Assembly: GCA_910586765.1 (NCBI GenBank)
Contig: CAJUJJ010000002.1
Span: forward strand, 62,001 to 126,000
Source: an uncultured Clostridia bacterium
Lineage (GTDB): Bacteria; Bacillota; Clostridia; Lachnospirales; Anaerotignaceae
Direction of reading: 5' to 3'
Length of the DNA stretch: 64,000 nucleotides
Within the stretch, counting starts at the first letter, position 1; each line of letters begins with the position of its first letter. This document shows, in pieces, positions 43,131-50,688 of this stretch. The notes under the pieces were generated by a model. That model made no database searches. It saw only the letters and a program-made list of their open reading frames with translations, and was not told the DNA's origin. Both the position numbers and the translations under genes were made by a program.

Positions 43131-43781
43131 TTACTCTATTATTCCAGCTAATTCTCCATAGCTAAAATACTCTGAATATTGTAATGCTAGTGTTCTATCC
43201 ACATAATATTCCAACCAATCCAAAAAATTCATTGTTGTTTTTTTAACTGGGTCAATCAGTGGAAATATTCCTGCATCATTTGCCATATCAAAATACCAAA
43301 CAGTACCATAAGTATCTTTATCATCTGTATTTACAATCAATATACTGTACATACCACAACCTTCATGACATAAACAAATGTATCCTGCATCAAAAATATC
43401 TTGCTGTTCGTTTTCTTCTTCCTCGTCACAAAACAATTCGTCATATTCTTCATCAGTAAGTGCTGCGATATTCAAAGGTTTTTTTACTGTATAAATAAAT
43501 TTTTTATTTATAGCAACTTCTTGTTGTATTTTTGAAGTAATACTATAAAGTCCATAAAATGGTTGTGTGCCACTAGCTGCTATTTTTGTAATAAATGTTT
43601 TATAATCTTGGGGTAATGTAATATGATGTATATCTTCAAATGCTAAAACTTGTTCTTCTGTCAATGGCTTGTCCCATACTGGCGGAAATTCGCCACACGA
43701 AATTCGAAAATTTTTATCAGAAAGCTTATCCATTTTTTTCATAATTATATCAATTCTTTGTTCTATGTCCACATTTGTCAC
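43131..43781 (-). CDS. SMI1/KNR4 (SUKH) family protein (element cargo)
   Basis: The acidic protein has 216 residues. LTEEQVLAFEDIHHITLPQDYKTFITKIAASGTQPFYGLYSI is the SUKH-family opening, and YICLCHEGCGMYSILIVN with YGTVWYFDMANDAGIFPL is its core. Many bacterial SUKH proteins are immunity proteins for polymorphic toxins, but no toxin gene is adjacent, so the role here is open. It is the first cargo gene next to the right edge. The GTG start is close to its AAGGAG site, and an alternative GTG nine bases downstream is possible. Confidence 0.82.
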   Translation of the reverse strand: MTNVDIEQRIDIIMKKMDKLSDKNFRISCGEFPPVWDKPLTEEQVLAFEDIHHITLPQDYKTFITKIAASGTQPFYGLYSITSKIQQEVAINKKFIYTVKKPLNIAALTDEEYDELFCDEEEENEQQDIFDAGYICLCHEGCGMYSILIVNTDDKDTYGTVWYFDMANDAGIFPLIDPVKKTTMNFLDWLEYYVDRTLALQYSEYFSYGELAGIIE

Positions 43782-43820
43782 ACTCCTTTTATAGTATTAT
43801 ACTACTGATACCATACAAGT

Positions 43821-44750
43821 TCAAATAAAAATTGTTTTCATTTTTATTAATTTTGCATAAACATATGTAGCAGTTGCACCTACTGTTCCTGCTGGTCCTA
43901 TCGCTCCTGTTGGACCCGTTGGACCTGTCGCTCCTGTTGGGCCCGTTGCTCCTGTTGGACCTGTTGGGCCTGTTGCTCCTGCTGGTCCCGTTGCTCCTGT
44001 TGCTCCTGTCGCTCCTACCGCTCCTGCTGGTCCTGTTGCTCCTATCGCACCTGCTACACCTGTTGCTCCTGTTGGGCCTGCCGCTCCTGCTGATCCTGTT
44101 GCTCCCGCTGGGCCTGCCACTCCTGCTGGTCCTGTTGGGCCTGCTGGTCCTGTTGGGCCTGTTGGGCCTGCCGCTCCTGTTAGGCCTGTTGGGCCTGTTG
44201 CTCCTGTTGGTCCTGTTGCTCCTGCTGGGCCTGCCGCTCCTGTTGGGCCTGCCGCTCCTGTTGGACCTGCCGCTCCTGTTGGTCCCACTGGTCCTGTTGC
44301 TCCTGTTGGGCCTAGTGCACCTGCTGGTCCTGCTGGTCCTGCTGGTCCTGTCGCTCCTGTTGAGCCTGTCGCTCCTGCTGGTCCTGTTGGGCCTAGTGGT
44401 CCTTGTAAGCCTTGTACACCTTGAGGACCTACTGGTCCCGTTGGTCCCGTTGCTCCTGTTGCTCCTGCTACTCCTGTTGGACCTATTACTCCTTGTAAAC
44501 CCTGTATGCCTTGAGGACCTGTTGCTCCCGTACTTCCTGTATTTCCTGTAATGCCCTGCGGGCCTTGTGGACCCTGTAAACCTCTTGGACCTTGAGGACC
44601 TGCTGGCCCTATAGGACCTTGAGGGCCCTGTGGGCCTTGCGGACCAGGACAAGGAATACCGCCTGTACAATTAGGTCGACAATTATTTTGATTTCCACAA
44701 CAACCACAAGAAGTATTTACATAATATCTATTGTCATAGTGATTTTGCAT
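43821..44750 (-). CDS. N-terminal half of the split collagen-like exosporium-type protein
   Basis: As it stands the frame gives 309 residues. There is a Cys/Asn-rich head (about 1-32: NTSCGCCGNQNNCRPNCTGG), then about 85 Gly-X-Y triplets rich in GPQ, GAT and GPT. After residue 297 it crosses the element edge and picks up an aberrant tail, AKLIKMKTIFI. The usual BclA-type C-terminal domain is missing here and is found at 37086-37549. ATG has AAAGGAGG upstream, and a sigma-K-type promoter lies 40-66 bp before it. The truncated form lacks the trimerising C-terminal domain, so it is probably not functional until the element is removed. Confidence 0.88.
   Translation of the reverse strand: MQNHYDNRYYVNTSCGCCGNQNNCRPNCTGGIPCPGPQGPQGPQGPIGPAGPQGPRGLQGPQGPQGITGNTGSTGATGPQGIQGLQGVIGPTGVAGATGATGPTGPVGPQGVQGLQGPLGPTGPAGATGSTGATGPAGPAGPAGALGPTGATGPVGPTGAAGPTGAAGPTGAAGPAGATGPTGATGPTGLTGAAGPTGPTGPAGPTGPAGVAGPAGATGSAGAAGPTGATGVAGAIGATGPAGAVGATGATGATGPAGATGPTGPTGATGPTGATGPTGPTGAIGPAGTVGATATYVYAKLIKMKTIFI
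43851..43864 (-). other. Right attachment site of the element
   Basis: On the minus strand host sequence coding ATATYV is followed by the shared core ATGTTT (43864-43859), which runs into the arm TTTATGCAAAA (43861-43851). The host side is locally palindromic (ACATATGT) around the same centre. Confidence 0.75.
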
Positions 44751-44789
44751 ATTCCTTTTTTCCTCCTTTTGAGAAGTATATTATACTTG

Positions 44790-44816
44790 TAATATATGTA
44801 CAGGTTTAAAAAGAGT
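44790..44816 (-). promoter_or_regulatory. Candidate sigma-K promoter of the collagen-like gene
   Basis: On the minus strand AC (44816-44815), 16 bases, CATATATTA (44798-44790), an exact match to the sigma-K -10 pattern CATAnnnTA with the expected spacing. It implies late mother-cell expression. Confidence 0.68.
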
Positions 44817-44867
44817 GACAACCATTTTTATTTTCTTAATAAAATACAAAAGCACATACCATTTTAT

Positions 44868-45836
44868 TTATAATCGGTTACATTCTTCAAAACTTTCTTG
44901 AGAAGGATTTCCTTTTGTCATATACATTTTATTTTCTGTCAAATCATATATCACAGACCATATTGTATCCATGCCTTTTGTTCTGTCATATTGACACAAA
45001 AATCCTTTTTTTCCAGAAAGCAAATCCATTGCAAACGGCACAGTATATTCTTTTTGACATTCAAATGCTTTTTGTAATGTCTGCCATCTTTTATGAGAAT
45101 AACAATCATCTTCTCCTTTATATTGATACACATACATTTCTTTTGATACAAAATGATTTGTTGCAAAAACAGCATTCTTTTGAGCTTCTATTACAGTTAC
45201 TTTTTCACAATTACATTCTACAAGTGCAATATTTCCACTTTTATCAGCTAAAGTAATTGTCTGTGCTGAAGCAATAGGCAATTTTTGTATTGCTTGTATT
45301 GCTTGTTTGGTATTCTGACACTTTTCCAGAATATAACGTACAATCATGCCTCCATTTAATCCATAAGCTATTTTTGTAGGATATACAAATGTCAAAGCTA
45401 CAGCAAGCCCATATTCATTCATACCATCTTCTATTTCTGTCCATGCTGTAGTATTTCCCACAAAGCGATAAGCTCCTTCTATATCATAATATACACTATC
45501 CCACAAATTTTCTACAAACGTCAAAAAATCACTATTTTTACCTAATATGATTTTTTCTTTATTGCAAAATGCAAAACTTGAACATCTATTTTGTACATCA
45601 AAACAATACATACAAAATAAAAATGCTGCAACATTTTCCCACTCTGTATTGAGTCCTTTTGCTACCCCTTTTATCTCTTCTAATATTTCAGGATAATATT
45701 TTTGATATAAAGAAATACAGTTTTTTGTAAATTCTCTTTTTTCATCACTTAACACCATATTTTCTATAGCATTAAAAACAAAATGATTTCCATATTCTAA
45801 ACCTGCTGTATAATGATTTCCTTTCCATACACTCAT
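44868..45836 (-). CDS. C45-family autoproteolytic acyltransferase/hydrolase
   Basis: The product has 322 residues. The Ntn-hydrolase pattern of acyl-CoA:6-aminopenicillanic-acid acyltransferase relatives is seen: VQNRCSSFAFCNKE with the candidate nucleophile Cys, then GKNSDF, TAWTEIEDGMNEYGLAVALTFVYP and NGGMIVRYILEKC. Such proteins self-cleave before the Cys and hydrolyse or transfer acyl groups on peptides or bile-acid-like amides; the substrate is not known. It is monocistronic and lies outside the intervening element. Confidence 0.82.
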   Translation of the reverse strand: MSVWKGNHYTAGLEYGNHFVFNAIENMVLSDEKREFTKNCISLYQKYYPEILEEIKGVAKGLNTEWENVAAFLFCMYCFDVQNRCSSFAFCNKEKIILGKNSDFLTFVENLWDSVYYDIEGAYRFVGNTTAWTEIEDGMNEYGLAVALTFVYPTKIAYGLNGGMIVRYILEKCQNTKQAIQAIQKLPIASAQTITLADKSGNIALVECNCEKVTVIEAQKNAVFATNHFVSKEMYVYQYKGEDDCYSHKRWQTLQKAFECQKEYTVPFAMDLLSGKKGFLCQYDRTKGMDTIWSVIYDLTENKMYMTKGNPSQESFEECNRL

Positions 45837-45999
45837 AATAATTTTCTCCTTTTTTCAAATTCATTTTCGTTACGGACAAAAGCTAATATATTAAAAATTT
45901 TTTGTCAAGTAATTTTTTTCATTTATTTAACTTTCATAAAATACCAATTTTAGCTTTTTGTTTCATACTATTTTCATTACTCTATTTCATAATGATATA

Positions 46000-46027
46000 A
46001 AAAAATAGTCACCTCATTTTAGTGACT
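46000..46027 (-). terminator. GNAT gene terminator overlapping the stop
   Basis: On the minus strand AGTCAC-taaaatgag-GTGACT is followed by ATTTTTTTA; the stem starts at the stop codon. Confidence 0.75.
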
Positions 46028-46805
46028 ACTTTATAAATTTTAATGACAAATTTTGCACAATATTATGATATACAGAACTTCCATCAAGAATAGTCCCAAA
46101 TGTGTCTACCCACATTGGCACATAAGCACATCTATTTGCTACCATTTGTGAAGCAACATTTGTTACAGAAGCTGAATAAAACGGAACAATATTTTGTAAC
46201 AATAATTGTTTCGTCAATTTGCTTACCAAATTTGTCGCTATTTTAGCATTTCTATATTTTTCTATTACATCTACACCTATTTCCCACACGCCATTTACAG
46301 ATGAATTTGAAGCACCTGCAACTCCAATGATTTCATTACAATATTTTGCAATATAAACAGCTTTTGTTGATGTAAAACCATTTTTATCAAAAGCTAAAGA
46401 ATTTTCAAATCCTGTTAACCCCTTTAATGACAAAATTTTTTCATCAAAAATAGATTCATATTCACATTTTAATAATGATGTCATATCATATGTACAATTA
46501 CAATCAGGTACATAATGTATTGTTTGCCCATAAACAAATGGATTTTCAAATATTTCATCTCTATTTTTACCTTGTAAAAGTTTTTGCACCTTAGTATACA
46601 AATTTTTAGAAGTACAAACTACTACACAATTTTTATATGCTAATATTTTGATATAATGCTGCTCAACATTGTTATTAATAGAATATATTATTTTATTTTC
46701 ATTCAAATCTTTTAAACTGCAATAATATTGTTTTGACAACAACTTCTCAATTTTATTTTTTATAATGTCTTTCAAAATTTGCTTCATTTCCTTTCTTTTT
46801 TTCAA
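46026..46805 (-). CDS. GNAT-family N-acetyltransferase
   Basis: The product has 259 residues. The C-terminal half is a GNAT domain: AVYIAKYCNEIIGVAGASNS, WEIGVDVIEKYRNAKIATNLVSKLTKQLL (acetyl-CoA loop) and PFYSASVTNVASQMVANRCAYVP. The N-terminal half (about 1-110) has no recognised domain. The start is uncertain: the upstream TTG has no ribosome binding site, and an ATG six codons later has AAAGGA almost touching it. A TATAAT lies just before the TTG, so the leader is very short. Substrate is unknown. Confidence 0.78.
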   Translation of the reverse strand: MKKRKEMKQILKDIIKNKIEKLLSKQYYCSLKDLNENKIIYSINNNVEQHYIKILAYKNCVVVCTSKNLYTKVQKLLQGKNRDEIFENPFVYGQTIHYVPDCNCTYDMTSLLKCEYESIFDEKILSLKGLTGFENSLAFDKNGFTSTKAVYIAKYCNEIIGVAGASNSSVNGVWEIGVDVIEKYRNAKIATNLVSKLTKQLLLQNIVPFYSASVTNVASQMVANRCAYVPMWVDTFGTILDGSSVYHNIVQNLSLKFIK

Positions 46806-46888
46806 ATCATTATATCATAAAATTATATAATAGAACAAAACATAGCAATTCAATATGTTATAAACTAAAAAGCATTATTATTTTTTTA

Positions 46889-46917
46889 TTGACACAACAT
46901 TTTAACAGTGCTATAAT
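46889..46917 (+). promoter_or_regulatory. trp operon promoter
   Basis: Consensus TTGACA (46889-46894), 17 bases, consensus TATAAT (46912-46917). Confidence 0.93.
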
Positions 46918-46924
46918 TTAACAC

Positions 46925-47212
46925 AATAAAATATTTAAAACCGTTGATGCGAAAGTAAAAACAAAATTTGCACTTACAGAGAGTTTGGATTGCTGGAAAC
47001 CAAATAGATGCAGTTTGTTAAATGGGTCGCTGAGGGTGCAGTCAAAAACAGTTTTTACTGTTGAGTATTCTGCAACGTAAGACATACGTTAGTTGTCGGA
47101 AATATGATAGTATTTCGCAGAGTGTACAGTTTTTATCACTGTAAAACAAGGTGGTACCACGGACAAATTGCCCGCCCTTGACAATATTTTTTGTTGTCTT
47201 GGGCGTTTTTTT
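46925..47212 (+). promoter_or_regulatory. T-box leader (tryptophan, specifier UGG) of the trp genes
   Basis: The T-box AAGGTGGTACCACGG is at 47148-47162. It is followed by a terminator (about 47173-47212) with CGCCC/GGGCG at its base and a T-run. Stem I has AGAGAG. Its basal helix pairs GCGA (near 46951) with TCGC (47027-47030), and the codon just before the 3' strand is UGG (47023-47025) followed by G, the tryptophan specifier. Uncharged tRNA-Trp should allow read-through into trpC. Confidence 0.93.
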
Positions 47213-47321
47213 ATTTCTCAATTTATTTTTATTATATTACCATAAAATATATTGTTCCTATAAAAAGGGAATTAGGTTTTTACACAGTATTTATATAGTA
47301 TAACCTCTTTCCAATACTACT

Positions 47322-47429
47322 GATGCAAATATGGATATACTACACGCTTCTTTATCCATAGCATAGCAAAATTTAGGCATTCAAAAAGGTATGGTAGTAT
47401 ATGATAAAAATTCAACTAAACAATTATAA
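47322..47429 (+). pseudogene. Probable remnant of trpD
   Basis: A 36-codon stretch with one internal TAG reads ...LSIA-stop-QNLGIQKGMVVYDKN.... It resembles the part of anthranilate phosphoribosyltransferase where an LG-x-x-x-(A/G)-MVV(H/Y)G strand occurs. It lies between the Trp T-box and trpC, the normal place of trpD. It has no start codon and no ribosome binding site. The match is short, so the call is tentative. Confidence 0.4.
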
Positions 47430-47470
47430 AACATTCTAACGAATGAAAAAAATACTATGAGGTGATAATT

Positions 47471-48259
47471 ATGGAAAATATTTTGGAAGTTATTGTAAAA
47501 GCAACGAGAACAAGAATTACAGAAACACAAAGAGTTCGTCCTCTTGCAGAATTAAAACAAAAAGCGGAAGCTATGGACGCTAACACAGGTTTTCCTTTTT
47601 ACAAAGCATTACAATCAAAAGATATGGCTTTTATATGTGAAGTCAAAAAAGCATCTCCTGCTAAAGGTGTTATTTCAGAAGAATTTGACTTTTTAGACAT
47701 TGCAAAACAATATGAAAAAGCAGGTGCAAATGCCATTTCCTGTTTGACAGAGCCTTATTATTTTTTAGGAAGAGATGAACATTTAAAACAAATTTCTGAA
47801 AATGTATCTATTCCTATACTTAGAAAAGATTTTACAGTATCTGAATATATGATATATGAGTCAAAATTATTAGGTGCTTCTGCTATACTTTTAATTTGTT
47901 CTATATTAAAAGAAGGACAACTTGAGGAATATCTGGAATTGGCTCACAGTTTAGGACTTTCTGCATTAGTAGAAGCTCGCACAGCGGAAGAAGTGAAAAA
48001 AGCAGTAGATGTTGGTGCGAAAATAATAGGCATAAACAACAGAGACTTAGAGTCTTTCCGTATTGATATGACACAAAGTCAACAGCTTAGAAGCCTTGTA
48101 CCAGATAGCTGTATATTTGTTTCTGAAAGTGGCATACAAACACCTGAAGATGTTATAAAATTGAAAGAAATTGGTACAAATGCCGTATTAGTAGGTGAAG
48201 CACTTATGAGAGCAGAAAACAAAGCACAAACATTAAAATTATTGCGTGGAGAAGCATAA
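47471..48259 (+). CDS. trpC: Indole-3-glycerol phosphate synthase
   Basis: The TIM-barrel enzyme has 262 residues and closes the indole ring from CdRP. ATG at 47471 follows GAGGTG by seven bases. AFICEVKKASPAKGVIS has the catalytic Lys and phosphate residues. PILRKDFTVSEYMIYESKLLGASAILLI, LVEARTAEEV, GINNRDLESF and FVSESGI complete the family. trpE, trpG, trpD and trpF are missing here, so full synthesis from chorismate would need genes elsewhere. Confidence 0.96.
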   Translation: MENILEVIVKATRTRITETQRVRPLAELKQKAEAMDANTGFPFYKALQSKDMAFICEVKKASPAKGVISEEFDFLDIAKQYEKAGANAISCLTEPYYFLGRDEHLKQISENVSIPILRKDFTVSEYMIYESKLLGASAILLICSILKEGQLEEYLELAHSLGLSALVEARTAEEVKKAVDVGAKIIGINNRDLESFRIDMTQSQQLRSLVPDSCIFVSESGIQTPEDVIKLKEIGTNAVLVGEALMRAENKAQTLKLLRGEA

Positions 48260-48340
48260 CAAATGACATATATACTGCAATAGTTAATTTTTAGTAACAA
48301 AAACAAACTATCATACCCACAAAAAAGGAGAGAGAATACA

Positions 48341-49525
48341 ATGTCTAAAGGACGCTTTGGTGTACATGGAGGTCAGTATATTCCTGAAACACTTATGAAC
48401 GCCATTATAGAACTGGAGGAGGCTTACAATCATTACAAAAATGATGCACAATTTCAAAAAGAATTGTCAGATTTATTTCAAAATTATACGGGCAGACCTT
48501 CTCTATTATATTATGCCCAACATTTAACACAACAATTAGGCGGTGCAAAAATTTATTTAAAAAGAGAAGACTTAAATCACACAGGTGCTCACAAAATTAA
48601 CAATGTATTAGGGCAAACACTTTTAGCCAAAAAAATGGGCAAAACTCGTGTAATTGCAGAAACAGGTGCAGGACAACATGGTGTTGCAACTGCAACTGCT
48701 GCGGCACTTATGGGCATGGAATGTGAAGTATTTATGGGAAAAGAAGATACAGAACGTCAAGCACTTAATGTATACAAAATGCGACTTCTAGGAGCAAAAG
48801 TACATAGTGTTACTTCTGGTACAGCTACATTAAAAGATGCTGTTTCTGAAACAATGAGAGAATGGACAAACCGCATTGATGATACACATTATGTATTAGG
48901 TTCTGTTATGGGACCTCACCCTTTTCCTACCATTGTAAGAGATTTTCAGTCTGTTATTTCAAAAGAAATGAAGCAGCAAATACTTGAAAAAGAAGGCAGA
49001 CTTCCTGATGTGGTATTAGCTTGTGTAGGCGGTGGTTCCAATGCTATAGGTGCTTTTTATCATTTTATAGAAGATACTTCTGTAAAATTGATAGGCTGTG
49101 AAGCTGCTGGTAGAGGTGTAAATACTGCGGAAACTGCTGCAACAATCGCTACAGGCAGATTAGGTATATTTCATGGTATGAAGTCTTATTTCTGTCAAGA
49201 CAATTACGGTCAAATTGCCCCAGTATATTCTATTTCTGCTGGGTTGGATTATCCAGGTATTGGCCCAGAACACGCTTGGTTATATGATACAGGCAGAGCA
49301 GAATATGTTCCTATTACAGATGAGCAGGCAGTAGAAGCATTTGAATATCTTTCTCGTGTAGAAGGCATTATTCCTGCTTTAGAAAGTGCCCATGCTATAG
49401 CTCATGCTATGAAAATTGCTCCAAATATGGATAAAGACAAAATTATTATCATCAATATTTCGGGACGTGGTGACAAAGATTGTGTATCTGTTGCAAAATA
49501 TAGGGGGGAAAATATCAATGAGTAA
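48341..49525 (+). CDS. trpB: Tryptophan synthase beta chain
   Basis: The PLP enzyme has 394 residues and joins indole with serine. GRFGVHGGQYIPETLM, KREDLNHTGAHKINNVLGQ (Schiff-base Lys in HTGAHKINN), ETGAGQHGVATATAAA, CVGGGSNAIG and INISGRGDKD are all present, so this is the classical TrpB1 form that pairs with TrpA. It has an AAAGGAG site. It overlaps trpA by eight bases. Confidence 0.97.
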   Translation: MSKGRFGVHGGQYIPETLMNAIIELEEAYNHYKNDAQFQKELSDLFQNYTGRPSLLYYAQHLTQQLGGAKIYLKREDLNHTGAHKINNVLGQTLLAKKMGKTRVIAETGAGQHGVATATAAALMGMECEVFMGKEDTERQALNVYKMRLLGAKVHSVTSGTATLKDAVSETMREWTNRIDDTHYVLGSVMGPHPFPTIVRDFQSVISKEMKQQILEKEGRLPDVVLACVGGGSNAIGAFYHFIEDTSVKLIGCEAAGRGVNTAETAATIATGRLGIFHGMKSYFCQDNYGQIAPVYSISAGLDYPGIGPEHAWLYDTGRAEYVPITDEQAVEAFEYLSRVEGIIPALESAHAIAHAMKIAPNMDKDKIIIINISGRGDKDCVSVAKYRGENINE

Positions 49526-50291
49526 CATTAAAAAAGCATTTGAAAAAGGAAAAGCATTTATACCATTTATTACTTGTGGTGACCCTTCTATTGAAGTAAC
49601 AGAACAAATTGTATATGCTATGGAAAAATCTGGAGCAGATATGATAGAATTGGGAATCCCCTTTTCTGACCCTACAGCAGAAGGTACTACTATACAGGCA
49701 GCAAATTTAAGAGCATTAACAGCTGGTGTCACAACAGATAAAATATTTGATATGGTAGAAAAAATAAGACAAAATACAAATATTCCACTTGTATTTATGA
49801 CATATGCTAATGTTATATTTAGCTATGGTGCTGAAAAATTTATTTCTAAAGCATCACAATTAGGTATTGACGGTTTTATAATACCGGATTTACCTTTTGA
49901 GGAAAAATTAGAATTTTTGCCTTTATGTAAACAGTATAATATAGATTTAATTTCAATTATTGCGCCTACCTCTCATGAAAGAATTTCTATGATAGCCAAA
50001 GAAGCAGAGGGTTTTATATATTGTATTTGTTCTATGGGCGTAACAGGAGCAAATTCTGAAATTACCACAGACATTTCTGCTATGATAGAACTTGTAAAGA
50101 AAGTGCAGGATATTCCTTGTGCTGTAAGTTTTAACATTTCTACTCCACAACAAGTCAAACAAATGGCAGATAAATCAGATGGCATTATAGTAGACTCTCA
50201 AATTGTTGAAATTTGTGAAAAGTATGGTAAAGATTGTATTACTTATATAGAGGACTATGTAAAAAAAATAAAACAAGCTATCGTATCCTAG
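49518..50291 (+). CDS. trpA: Tryptophan synthase alpha chain
   Basis: The start at 49518 has AGGGGGG upstream and overlaps trpB by eight bases; a longer in-frame extension lies inside trpB. It has 257 residues. MIELGIPFSDPTAEGTTIQAA contains the catalytic Glu, while the catalytic Asp of the usual SDPLADGP loop is Glu (SDPTAEGT), a conservative variant. FMTYANVIFSYG, GFIIPDLPFEE and IYCICSMGVTGA follow. It cleaves indole-glycerol phosphate and passes indole to TrpB. Confidence 0.95.
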   Translation: MSNIKKAFEKGKAFIPFITCGDPSIEVTEQIVYAMEKSGADMIELGIPFSDPTAEGTTIQAANLRALTAGVTTDKIFDMVEKIRQNTNIPLVFMTYANVIFSYGAEKFISKASQLGIDGFIIPDLPFEEKLEFLPLCKQYNIDLISIIAPTSHERISMIAKEAEGFIYCICSMGVTGANSEITTDISAMIELVKKVQDIPCAVSFNISTPQQVKQMADKSDGIIVDSQIVEICEKYGKDCITYIEDYVKKIKQAIVS

Positions 50292-50313
50292 CTTATTTCA
50301 TCACAGTAAAATA

Positions 50314-50347
50314 AAAAACACAGCCATTAAATTGACTGTGTTTTTAT
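50314..50347. terminator. Terminator between trpA and the P-II gene
   Basis: Arms around AAACACAG / CTGTGTTT with A-run before and T-run after; it suits both converging operons. Confidence 0.85.
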
Positions 50348-50349
50348 TT

Positions 50350-50688
50350 TTATAATGCTTCTGTTCCTCTTTCTCCTGTACGTATACGAATCACTTCACA
50401 AACGTCATATACATATATTCTGCCATCACCAGGTTTTCCTGTACGTGCTAAATCCATAACTACTTGCACAATCGCACCTACTTGTTCATCTTTTACTACC
50501 ATTTCTAATTTTATTTTCTGTACTGTTTGAAATTTACATTCTTTTCCTCTATATTTTTGTATATAGCCCTCATCTTGACCATATCCTGCAATATTGGAAA
50601 GCATAATACCAGTTGCACCCATTTCATACAGTTTTGTTTTTACTTCATCTACTTTTTCTCGGCGAATAATAATTTCAATTTTTTTCAT
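50350..50688 (-). CDS. P-II family signalling protein at the end of an RND efflux operon
   Basis: The product has 112 residues. MKKIEIIIRREKVDEVKTKLYEMGATGIMLSNI and GKPGDGRIYVYDVCEVIRIRTGERG are the P-II core with the ATP-binding loop. The T-loop reads GYGQDEGYIQKYRGKEC and keeps a Tyr near the uridylylation position, but its flanking sequence is atypical. It overlaps the RND gene by four bases, so the two are translationally coupled. No amtB, glnA or nif gene is adjacent. It may tune the pump rather than nitrogen metabolism, but this is inferred from position only. Confidence 0.9.
   Translation of the reverse strand: MKKIEIIIRREKVDEVKTKLYEMGATGIMLSNIAGYGQDEGYIQKYRGKECKFQTVQKIKLEMVVKDEQVGAIVQVVMDLARTGKPGDGRIYVYDVCEVIRIRTGERGTEAL

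Larger units (their letters stand above)
37544..43864 (-). mobile_element. 6.3-kb skin-like intervening element splitting a collagen-like spore gene
   Basis: The element lies between two copies of ATGTTT (37544-37549 and 43859-43864 on the minus strand), 6315 bp apart. Its outermost inside sequences are perfect 11-bp inverted repeats (37553-37563 and 43851-43861). The large serine recombinase gene ends about 20 bp from the left edge. Flanking DNA is the N- and C-terminal part of one collagen-like gene. The cargo is a SorC-type regulator with a transaldolase and five minus-strand genes including SUKH and DUF3788 proteins; there are no phage structural or conjugation genes. Precise excision would restore the host frame. 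Confidence 0.85.

Noticed and set aside
37553..43861. Element as an invertible switch, because its ends carry 11-bp inverted repeats
   Set aside because: Inversion at these repeats would give a short dead tail (TVYSIF then stop) on the N-terminal half and would not join the two gene halves; excision at ATGTTT joins them in frame.
43874..44551. Long Leu-rich frame on the plus strand and an Arg/Ser-rich frame on the minus strand across the collagen-like gene
   Set aside because: Both are shadows of the Gly-X-Y codon repeats read in other frames; no ribosome binding sites and extreme composition.
43900..44640. Regular short repeats that could suggest a CRISPR array or satellite
   Set aside because: Period is 9 bp multiples from Gly-X-Y codons, with no fixed spacers, and the frame is open throughout.
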